NCBI GenBank assembly: GCA_051866595.1
Contig: JBJDXI010000107.1
Coordinates: 1-9,845, forward strand
DNA length: 9,845 bases
From: UBA7702 sp051866595
GTDB lineage: Bacteria; Bacillota; Dehalobacteriia; UBA7702
Reading direction: 5' to 3'
The position numbers were made by a program, and so were the translations under genes. Below the pieces are notes generated by a model. It was not told the origin of the DNA. It did no database searches and saw only the letters and a program-made list of their open reading frames with translations. Positions within the stretch are counted from its first letter, which is position 1. The number at the start of each line of letters is the position of its first letter. This document shows positions 1 to 5,636 of this stretch, piece by piece.

Positions 1-252
1 GTTTTTCCGGCGAATAAAATGCCGGATGTGTACTTACCCACTTGCTTGTTGGATGAGATCCTTGAACAGTTCTCACGTTTCTGCCAATACTACAATATCT
101 TCCAATGCACGCAGATATCTCGCAATGTTCACCCATATACGATCCAAATCCCATGTTTCCAACAAAAAAAGTATTGTAGCCAACAACGTTATTCCCTTCA
201 AAAAAACTGCGCCTGCCAATTATTGTCTTACGACCAATTTGCAGCTTTTTCC
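1..252 (-). pseudogene. Hexapeptide-repeat (LbH) O-acetyltransferase fragment, 5'-truncated and open at the left edge
   Basis: Read on the minus strand, this stretch is one uninterrupted frame of about 84 codons. It shows typical left-handed beta-helix repeats (IGRRSFFEGNN, then VGYNTFF, then IGRYCSIGRNVRTV), followed by a GSHPTSKWVSTHPAFYSPEK block. That last block is characteristic of CatB/WbbJ-like acyltransferases that O-acetylate capsule, colanic acid or O-antigen sugars; the His in GSHPT is the likely catalytic residue (family knowledge). The C-terminal part lies beyond position 1. No ATG, GTG or TTG start occurs in frame before a TAA at about 328-330, and upstream of about 252-270 the frame only runs antisense to the AI-2E gene, so the true 5' end is missing. 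The segment is AT-richer (about 40% GC by hand count) than its neighbours (about 50%), which fits polysaccharide-locus DNA. The family call is firm. Whether the gene is really broken or only joined wrongly in assembly is unknown. Confidence 0.8.
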
Positions 253-270
253 TATTATTTTTTAAGAGAT
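247..270. other. Head-to-head junction between two truncated genes
   Basis: To the right, plus-strand AI-2E permease homology begins at about 253 (SYYFLRDKNK). To the left, minus-strand acetyltransferase homology begins at about the same place. Neither gene has its own 5' end, and GC content steps up across the point. The local sequence is an A/T-rich run where a few bases suit either gene, so the breakpoint cannot be placed to the base. I see no transposase, obvious target duplication or long inverted repeat beside it. A natural inversion, an illegitimate recombination or a chimeric contig would all look like this. Confidence 0.75.
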
Positions 271-798
271 AAAAACAAGATTGCCGGCCATTTGCTGATG
301 ATGTTTCCGCCTCCGGCCCGGGTGACCGTTACCACCCTCTGGGAGGAAATTGACGGTGTCCTGATGGCTTTTATCCGCGGAAATCTGCTGGTGTCTCTTT
401 TTGTCACTCTGCTTACGACTACCGGTCTGTTTTTTCTCGGCGTCGAATACGCCGCCGTTCTCGGTATTCTTTACGGGATTCTCGATATAATTCCTTATTT
501 CGGTCCCTTTCTCGGCGCAATCCCCGTGATTTTACTGCCGTTGATGCAGGGCGATGTGAATATGATCTTGTTGATTCTGCTTCTGTTCGGAGTGCAGCAA
601 TGTGAGAATTTTTTCATTTCTCCTCGGATTCTCGGTGATCAGGTGGGTCTTCATCCTGTGACGGTAATGGTCTTGGTGCTGATCGGCGGATACTGCGGCG
701 GGATTCTCGGTATGGTCGGCGTGATTCCTCTGGCGGCGGTACTGAAAGTTTTATTGATTTTTTTGTATGAAAGGCTTGTGGCAACCAGCGTTGATTGA
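253..798 (+). pseudogene. AI-2E family transporter (PerM/YtvI-like), C-terminal half only
   Basis: This encodes about 181 residues matching the second half of the AI-2E/PerM permease family, whose members are usually about 350 residues. Visible family marks are the YYFLRD segment with PPPAR after it, the hydrophobic helix after RGNLLVSLFV, the DIIPYFGPFLGAIP loop, the ENFFISPRILGDQVGLHP motif, and the terminal glycine-rich helix GGILGMVGVIPLAAVLKVL. The product is a multi-pass inner-membrane protein; substrates differ between members and cannot be inferred. The reading frame stays open leftwards to an ATG at 19, but those about 78 codons are antisense to an acetyltransferase and show no permease features. 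A predicted 259-residue protein from 19 would therefore be chimeric. The amino-terminal half, with the first transmembrane helices, is missing. The TGA stop at 796-798 lies inside the -35 box of the alaS promoter. Confidence 0.85.
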
Positions 799-823
799 CT
801 TTTTGCATAAAAAAAGTTATAAT
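795..823 (+). promoter_or_regulatory. Sigma-A type promoter of alaS and the downstream block
   Basis: TTGACT (795-800) and a perfect TATAAT (818-823) are separated by 17 bp, one base away from the vegetative consensus. Transcription should begin near 830, leaving a leader of about 70 nt before alaS. The -35 box overlaps the stop codon of the permease fragment, and no terminator separates the two genes. This is the best promoter I found in the window, and it probably drives at least alaS to the DUF1292 gene. Confidence 0.85.
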
Positions 824-852
824 ATACGTTGAATTAAAATACGAGAAGTTTG

Positions 853-878
853 CGCAATCCGTTCGGACCGGATTGGCG
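853..878 (+). promoter_or_regulatory. Hairpin in the alaS leader
   Basis: CAATCCG (855-861) pairs perfectly with CGGATTG (869-875) around a 7-nt loop. A single bulged base (876) then allows two further pairs (853-854 with 877-878). It lies between the predicted transcription start and the GGAGG ribosome-binding site, with no U-tract after it, so it is not a terminator. The leader is too short for a T-box and has no T-box consensus. It could be an mRNA-stability or autoregulatory element, or have no role. Confidence 0.45.
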
Positions 879-899
879 TAAAGATATTTGGAGGCTAAG

Positions 900-3551
900 A
901 TGGAAGGAAAAATCATTAAAGGCAATGAAATCAGAAAAGCTTTTCTGGAATTTTTTAAGAGCAAAGGTCATGAAGTTGTACCCAGCTCCTCTCTTGTTCC
1001 TCACAATGATCCCACACTGCTCTTTACCAATGCCGGTATGGTGCAGTTCAAAGACACCTTTCTGGAACTGGAAGAACGTCCTTACAAACGTGCTACCACG
1101 GCGCAGAAATGCGTTCGTGCCGGCGGCAAGCACAACGATCTGGATACCGTAGGGAAGACCGCCCGTCATCATACATTTTTTGAAATGATGGGGAACTTCT
1201 CTTTCGGTGACTATTTTAAAGAAGGCGCCATCGGTTATGCCTGGGAATTTCTTACCGAAGTATTGAAACTCGATAAGGAACATCTCTATATCACGATTTA
1301 TAACGATGACGATGAAGCCTTTGAACTTTGGCAGAAAGTGGCGGGGGTTTCTCCCGACCGTATTTTCCGCCTTGGCGAAAAAGACAATTTCTGGGCCATG
1401 GGTGATACCGGCCCCTGCGGCCCCTGCAGTGAAATCCATTATGATCGCGGCGAAGAGTTTGCCTGCGGTCCCAACTGCGGCATCGGCAAATGTGACTGCG
1501 ATCGCTGGCTCGAGATCTGGAATCTCGTTTTCATGCAGTTCAACCGCGATGAAGAAGGCAATATGACGCCGCTTCCCCATCCCTGCATTGACACGGGCAT
1601 GGGGCTGGAACGCGTGGCTTCCATTCTGCAGAACGTTCCTTCCAACTATGATACCGATTTATTACAGAATCTTATTCAGTTTATCGAGAAGGAAACCGGA
1701 CTGCCCTATTATAAAGACGAACGCGGTTTCCCCATGCGTGTTGTGGCGGATCACGCCCGTTCCTGTACGTTCCTGATTGCCGACGGTGTTCTGCCTTCCA
1801 ATGACGGCCGTGGCTATGTGCTCCGCCGCATCCTGCGTCGTGCCGCCCGCTTTATCAAACTTCTTGGCATCGACGGCGTATTTCTCGCCAAAGTCGTTCC
1901 CGTGGTTGTGGATATGATGGGCGACCAGTATCCCGAAATCAGAGAAAAGAAAGATTTCATTATCAAAGTCATCGCCAATGAGGAAGAACGTTTCCACATG
2001 ACATTGGCCGACGGTATGAAGATTCTGGAAGATAAAATCGAAACGCTGAAAGCGGACGGCAAAACCGTGATTCCCGGTGACGACGTTTTCCAGCTTTACG
2101 ATACATACGGATTCCCCATTGACCTCACGGAAGACGCCGCTGAGGAAAACGGCATGACTGTGGACAAAGAAGGTTTTGAAGCGGCCATGGAAGAACAGCG
2201 CCGCCGCGCCCGGAATGCCCGCAGCAATGAAGGCTTCAACGAACTGGAAATCGCTCTCACCGCTTTGCTTCCTGATGCCGAAGCTACGGAATTTACCGGG
2301 TATACCACACTGACCGATGAAGGTCATGTGGAAGCGCTCATCGCCGAAGACGAACGCAAAGCCGCTCTGGGTGAAGGGGATGAAGGCTACCTCATTTTGG
2401 ACAAAACACCCTGTTACGCCGAAATGGGCGGTCAGGTCGGTGACCGCGGTACCTTTAGCGTCGGTGAAAACAAAGCCGATATTCTCACCACCTTCAAACT
2501 CCCCAGCGGTGTATATATTCATAAAATCAAAGTGACTTCCGGTCAGATCGCCGAAGGCGATAACGGTATCGCCACTGTCAATGAAGTGCTCCGCAAAGCG
2601 ACTCAGCGTAACCACACGGCGACCCATCTGATGCACAAAGCGTTGAAAGAAGTATTGGGCGACCATGCCAACCAGGCCGGTTCTCTCGTCAATGAAGACC
2701 GTCTCCGCTTTGACTTCAATCATTTCTCGGCGGTAACTCCCGAAGAACTGAAAGCCATTGAAGATAAAGTCAACGCCCATATTCTGGAAAACATCAATGT
2801 CTGCACCAAGGAAATGGATATTGATGAAGCCAAAGCCCAGGGTGCCATGGCGCTTTTCGGTGAAAAATACGGCAAACGGGTCCGTTTCGTGGATATCGGC
2901 GGCTGGAGCAAAGAGCTCTGCGGCGGTACCCATGTTCATGACATTGGGGAAATCGGTCTTTTCAAGATCGTTTCCGAATCCAGTATCGGCGCCGGTCTCC
3001 GCCGCATTGAGGCGGTTACCGGTGACGCCGCCCGAGCTTACTTTGAAGCCGAAGAAAACGAACTCCAGGAAATTCAGCATCTGCTGAAAGTGAAAAAATC
3101 CGATGTTCTCGGCAAGATTCAGCAGCTTCTGGCTGAACTGAAGGAAAAAGATAAGGAAATTGCCGCTTATAAAGAGGCCGAAGCCGCTTCCAAAGCCGGC
3201 GATGTGCTGAAAGAAGCGGAAGATTATCCCAAGGGCAAAGCCATTGTGGCGTCCATGGGTGATATGGATATGAACGCTTTGAGAGAAACCGCGGACAAGC
3301 TTAAGGAAAACCGTGATGATCTCGCCCTCGTCCTTTTCGCCACCGGCGGTGATAAAGTCAGCATTGTCATCAGCGGCGGCAAGGATTGGGTATCCAATGG
3401 CTTCCACGCCGGGAAACTTATCAAAGAAGTGGCGTCTGTAGTCGGCGGCGGCGGTGGCGGTAAGCCCAATATGGCCCAGGCCGGCGGCAAAGACACCGCG
3501 AAAGTGGATGAAGCCATGAAAAAAGCGAAGGAATTGTTAAAAACCGTTTAA
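900..3551 (+). CDS. alaS: Alanine--tRNA ligase (AlaRS)
   Basis: Cytoplasmic class II synthetase that charges tRNA-Ala and hydrolyses mischarged Ser- and Gly-tRNA-Ala. The 883 residues match the usual bacterial length of about 870-880. In order: the class II catalytic core with GNFSFGDYFK and TGPCGPCSE (residues 170-178); a Cys-rich insertion (Cys189, 193, 198, 200) just before the DRWLEIWNLVFMQF motif; the editing domain with HTATH (572-576) and CGGTH (674-678), which supply the zinc-binding His/Cys residues of this family; a coiled-coil-like charged stretch near 720-760; and the DHHA1 C-terminal domain with a Gly-rich run near 846-852. ATG 900 is chosen because GGAGG (890-894) sits 5 nt upstream. 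The frame extends to a TTG at 888, but that codon overlaps this Shine-Dalgarno and is unlikely to be used. The gene is first behind the 795-823 promoter and is followed after 24 nt by ireB, as in many Firmicutes. Confidence 0.98.
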   Translation: MEGKIIKGNEIRKAFLEFFKSKGHEVVPSSSLVPHNDPTLLFTNAGMVQFKDTFLELEERPYKRATTAQKCVRAGGKHNDLDTVGKTARHHTFFEMMGNFSFGDYFKEGAIGYAWEFLTEVLKLDKEHLYITIYNDDDEAFELWQKVAGVSPDRIFRLGEKDNFWAMGDTGPCGPCSEIHYDRGEEFACGPNCGIGKCDCDRWLEIWNLVFMQFNRDEEGNMTPLPHPCIDTGMGLERVASILQNVPSNYDTDLLQNLIQFIEKETGLPYYKDERGFPMRVVADHARSCTFLIADGVLPSNDGRGYVLRRILRRAARFIKLLGIDGVFLAKVVPVVVDMMGDQYPEIREKKDFIIKVIANEEERFHMTLADGMKILEDKIETLKADGKTVIPGDDVFQLYDTYGFPIDLTEDAAEENGMTVDKEGFEAAMEEQRRRARNARSNEGFNELEIALTALLPDAEATEFTGYTTLTDEGHVEALIAEDERKAALGEGDEGYLILDKTPCYAEMGGQVGDRGTFSVGENKADILTTFKLPSGVYIHKIKVTSGQIAEGDNGIATVNEVLRKATQRNHTATHLMHKALKEVLGDHANQAGSLVNEDRLRFDFNHFSAVTPEELKAIEDKVNAHILENINVCTKEMDIDEAKAQGAMALFGEKYGKRVRFVDIGGWSKELCGGTHVHDIGEIGLFKIVSESSIGAGLRRIEAVTGDAARAYFEAEENELQEIQHLLKVKKSDVLGKIQQLLAELKEKDKEIAAYKEAEAASKAGDVLKEAEDYPKGKAIVASMGDMDMNALRETADKLKENRDDLALVLFATGGDKVSIVISGGKDWVSNGFHAGKLIKEVASVVGGGGGGKPNMAQAGGKDTAKVDEAMKKAKELLKTV

Positions 3552-3575
3552 AAACGGAAGAAAGGTGGTTTTAAC

Positions 3576-3830
3576 ATGAGTGACAAGTTAGATGCTACCG
3601 TAGAATTTACCTCAAACCGGGACGGCGCTTCGGCGACGATTCAGGCGGTGTACGATGCTTTAAGCGAGAAAGGTTACGCCGCTTCCAATCAGATCGTCGG
3701 TTATCTGATCTCCGGCGACCCCAGCTACATTACTTCGTATAAAGACGCGAGAAACATTATTCAAAATATGGAACGCGACGAACTGATGGATGTGTTCGTC
3801 AGCTATTATCTGGAACATGTCTGCAAATAA
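3576..3830 (+). CDS. ireB: IreB family regulatory phosphoprotein (DUF965)
   Basis: A small 84-residue cytosolic protein of normal family length. It matches the DUF965/YrzL family through IQAVYDALSEKGY, NQIVGYLISGDPSYITSY and the DARNIIQNMERDELMD segment. In Enterococcus faecalis, IreB is phosphorylated on N-terminal threonines by the PASTA kinase IreK and tunes cephalosporin tolerance (established knowledge). Here the equivalent flexible tail has Thr8 and Thr12 as candidate sites, which is inference. AAAGGTGG (3561-3568) lies 7 nt before the ATG. The position right after alaS is the conserved Firmicutes location. Its 3' end overlaps the start of the reductase gene. No kinase or phosphatase partner is visible in the window. 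Confidence 0.93.
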   Translation: MSDKLDATVEFTSNRDGASATIQAVYDALSEKGYAASNQIVGYLISGDPSYITSYKDARNIIQNMERDELMDVFVSYYLEHVCK

Positions 3831-4785
3831 AATGTTTTACCGCCCCTTGGGAAAAACGGGGCTGATGGTTAGCCCCATTACCTTTGGTGCCCTTACCATC
3901 GGGCCGATCCATAAAGCCCTTTCTGTGGAGGAAGGTGCCGGCGTCATTAAAGAAGCGCTGGAACTCGGCGTGAATCTCATCGATACGGCGGAATGTTATG
4001 AAACCTATCCTTATATCCGTGAGGCATTGAAGGGGTATGGGGATGAAATCCATGTCATATCGAAATCCTATGCCTATGAGCGAAAGGGCATGGAAAAAGC
4101 TTTTGAGGAGTGCCGCAAAGCCTTGGACCGGGACTGCCTCGATATTTTCCTCATGCACGAGCAGGAAAGCCGCTATACCATTGAAGGTCATAAAGAAGCT
4201 CTTGATTTCCTTCAGGAAAAGAAAGCCAAGGGACAGCTTAAAGCCGTGGGGCTTTCCACTCACGCCGTGGATGCCGTCCGGGCGGCGGCGGATCGGGACG
4301 ATATTGATGTCATCCATCCCCTCATCAACAAGATGGGGTGGGGCATCATTGACGGCAGCAGGGATGAGATGCTGGAAGCCATTTCCTACGCTCATGAAAA
4401 GGGCAAGGGACTTTACGGCATGAAAGCCTTGGCCGGGGGAAAACTGGCGGACAATGCCGAGGAATGTTTCCGCTGGGCCTATACGGTGCCGGAGGTGGAT
4501 TCTTTTGCCGTCGGTATGAAGAGCCGCCGGGAAGTCCGCATCAATGTGGCCTGGGCACTGGGAAATGAGCCGGATCCCGAGGATCTGGCGGCTTATGTGG
4601 TGGAAAAACGCCATATTGAAGTGAGAGACATCTGTGTGGGCTGCGGCAGCTGTATCCGCCGCTGCGGTCAGCGCGCCATTTCCATGGCGGAAGGAGCGAA
4701 AACCGTTACCATTAACGTGAAACGCTGTGTCCTCTGCGGCTACTGCCGGGATAACTGCGAACACGACGCGATACGGATTTACTGA
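3817..4785 (+). CDS. Aldo/keto reductase with C-terminal double [4Fe-4S] ferredoxin motif
   Basis: Predicted cytosolic oxidoreductase of about 322 residues. The first about 270 residues form an aldo/keto reductase barrel: RPLGKTGLMVSP opening, then the catalytic tetrad Asp56 and Tyr61 (in DTAECY), Lys83 (in ISKSY) and His114 (in LMHEQ). The last about 50 residues carry two CxxCxxCxxxC motifs (DICVGCGSCIRRCGQ and KRCVLCGYCRDNCEH), enough for two [4Fe-4S] clusters. The Pro that usually follows the fourth Cys is replaced by Gly or Glu in both. Such fusions may exchange electrons between NAD(P)H and iron-sulfur carriers, but the substrate is unknown. The start is uncertain. ATG 3817 overlaps ireB by 14 nt; ATG 3832 begins directly at MFYRPLGKTG, and ATG 3790 lies deeper in ireB. 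None has a good Shine-Dalgarno, so translational coupling to ireB is likely. ruvX follows after 4 nt. The gene is an insertion in the otherwise conserved ireB-ruvX order. Confidence 0.9.
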   Translation: MSANKMFYRPLGKTGLMVSPITFGALTIGPIHKALSVEEGAGVIKEALELGVNLIDTAECYETYPYIREALKGYGDEIHVISKSYAYERKGMEKAFEECRKALDRDCLDIFLMHEQESRYTIEGHKEALDFLQEKKAKGQLKAVGLSTHAVDAVRAAADRDDIDVIHPLINKMGWGIIDGSRDEMLEAISYAHEKGKGLYGMKALAGGKLADNAEECFRWAYTVPEVDSFAVGMKSRREVRINVAWALGNEPDPEDLAAYVVEKRHIEVRDICVGCGSCIRRCGQRAISMAEGAKTVTINVKRCVLCGYCRDNCEHDAIRIY

Positions 4786-4789
4786 TGAT

Positions 4790-5218
4790 ATGAGAATTTT
4801 AGCTTTGGATGTGGGAACAAAAAATATCGGCATGGCGATTTGCGATCCTTTGGGAATCACCGCTCAGAGTCTGCCGACCATCCGCAGGAAAGGGCAGACC
4901 GAAAATGACGTCCGGTTTGTAACCGACGCCGTAAAAGAATACGCGGTGGAGACCATCGTCGTGGGACTCCCCAAAAATATGAACGGAACCGAAGGTCCTT
5001 CCTGTGATATGGCGAAAGAATTTGCCGCCGAAGTGGAAAAGGCGGTAGATACGCCCATCGTTTTTTGGGATGAGCGTTTGACTTCACGCATTGCGGAAAA
5101 CGCGATGATTGAAGCGGATCTGAGCCGCAAAAAGAGAAAACAGAAAGTGGATTCTCTGGCTGCGATTCTGATATTACAAAATTATCTTGATTATTTAAAA
5201 AGCGGCAAAGGCCGCTGA
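4790..5218 (+). CDS. ruvX: Putative Holliday junction resolvase / pre-16S rRNA nuclease RuvX (YqgF)
   Basis: A 142-residue RNase H-fold nuclease of normal family length. Signature segments are ILALDVGTKNIGMAI, VVGLPKNMNG, FWDERLTSR and DSLAAILILQNYL. Asp7, Glu95 and Asp121 fit the acidic metal-binding residues of the family. Family members are described both as Holliday-junction resolvases and as nucleases that trim the 16S rRNA 5' end; the sequence does not decide between them. The frame extends upstream into the reductase gene, but MRILALDVG at 4790 is the family's natural amino terminus and lies 4 nt after the reductase stop. The upstream Shine-Dalgarno is weak, so translation probably depends on ribosomes arriving from the preceding gene. 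DUF1292 follows after 12 nt. Confidence 0.95.
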   Translation: MRILALDVGTKNIGMAICDPLGITAQSLPTIRRKGQTENDVRFVTDAVKEYAVETIVVGLPKNMNGTEGPSCDMAKEFAAEVEKAVDTPIVFWDERLTSRIAENAMIEADLSRKKRKQKVDSLAAILILQNYLDYLKSGKGR

Positions 5219-5230
5219 AAGAGGTGTACT

Positions 5231-5542
5231 ATGGCAGATAACGAATGCAAATGCGGCTGCGGGCATCATCACGAAGAAGAAGATTTTGAAGTTCAGCTTG
5301 TGACTCTCATTGATGAAGACGGCAACGAAGAAGAATTCGAAGTTATTGACATTTTTGAAGTCAAAGGCAAAGAATACGTGGCCATCGCTCTTCCCGAAGG
5401 AGAAGACGATGACGATGAAGTGATGGTTTTCCGTCTGGAAGTCGATGAAAAAACCGGTGAAGAAATTCTCCATGACATCGAGGATGATGACGAATGGAAC
5501 CTCGTGGCCGAAACTTACATGGCGTTAGGCGACGAGGAATAA
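5231..5542 (+). CDS. DUF1292 domain protein (YrzB-like), acidic, with Cys/His-rich amino terminus
   Basis: A 103-residue, strongly acidic protein with no membrane segment. The core (VTLIDEDGNEEEFEVIDIFEV ... KEYVAIALPEGE ... VMVFRLEVDEKTGEEIL) matches DUF1292, which is conserved in Firmicutes next to ruvX but has no established function. The amino terminus has three Cys and three His within residues 6-14 (CKCGCGHHH), suggesting metal binding; that is inference from composition. GAGGTG (5221-5226) precedes the ATG by 4 nt. It is the last gene before a 91-bp gap and probably ends the alaS-led transcriptional segment or reads through into vanW. Confidence 0.92.
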   Translation: MADNECKCGCGHHHEEEDFEVQLVTLIDEDGNEEEFEVIDIFEVKGKEYVAIALPEGEDDDDEVMVFRLEVDEKTGEEILHDIEDDDEWNLVAETYMALGDEE

Positions 5543-5571
5543 TCCCATCAAAAGGAACTTTCAGAACTTTT

Positions 5572-5602
5572 TTGGTCACTTTCGGGAAACAGTGAATATA
5601 CT
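5572..5602 (+). promoter_or_regulatory. Weak candidate promoter before the VanW gene
   Basis: TTGGTC (5572-5577) and TATACT (5597-5602) resemble -35 and -10 boxes, but the spacer of 19 bp is long and the -35 match is partial. It overlaps the weak hairpin that follows. It is listed because this is the only gap above 80 bp within the gene block between alaS and the DUF4911 gene. Confidence 0.2.
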
Positions 5603-5619
5603 GAAATAACTGTTTTTCC
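5585..5619 (+). terminator. Weak candidate intrinsic terminator or attenuator after DUF1292
   Basis: AAACAGT (5587-5593) pairs with ACTGTTT (5609-5615), with a 15-nt loop and a short T-run overlapping the right arm. Only two of the seven pairs are G-C and the loop is long, so termination would be partial at best. It would divide the alaS-DUF1292 block from the VanW-DUF4911 block. Confidence 0.3.
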
Positions 5620-5621
5620 AC

Positions 5622-5636
5622 GGGTGATCAACCTTG
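5622..5636 (+). promoter_or_regulatory. Ribosome-binding site deciding a TTG start
   Basis: GGGTGATC (5622-5629) includes GGTGATC, a 7-nt match to the complement of the 16S rRNA 3' end, and ends 4 nt before TTG 5634. It supports the TTG as the start of the VanW protein. The nearby ATG at 5638 is in a different frame and gives only a short open frame. Confidence 0.65.

Noticed and set aside
19..252. Plus-strand amino-terminal extension of the AI-2E frame from ATG 19
   Set aside because: The encoded residues are Cys- and Gln-rich, without membrane helices. The same DNA encodes a convincing acetyltransferase on the other strand, so the extension is a chance open frame.
824..899. T-box riboswitch before alaS
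   Set aside because: Only about 70 nt lie between the promoter and the start codon, with no T-box consensus, no specifier stem and no terminator/antiterminator pair.
1662..3407. Long minus-strand open frame (581 codons) antisense to alaS
   Set aside because: It lies wholly within alaS, its translation shows no recognisable domain, and its openness follows from the codon bias of the sense gene.
3436..3462. GGC-rich repeat near the end of alaS
   Set aside because: It encodes the ordinary glycine-rich run of the AlaRS C-terminal domain and is not an expanded repeat.
3799..4860. Minus-strand open frame of 353 codons across the reductase gene
   Set aside because: It is antisense to a clearly recognised aldo/keto reductase with intact catalytic and cluster motifs. 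No ribosome-binding site or domain supports it.
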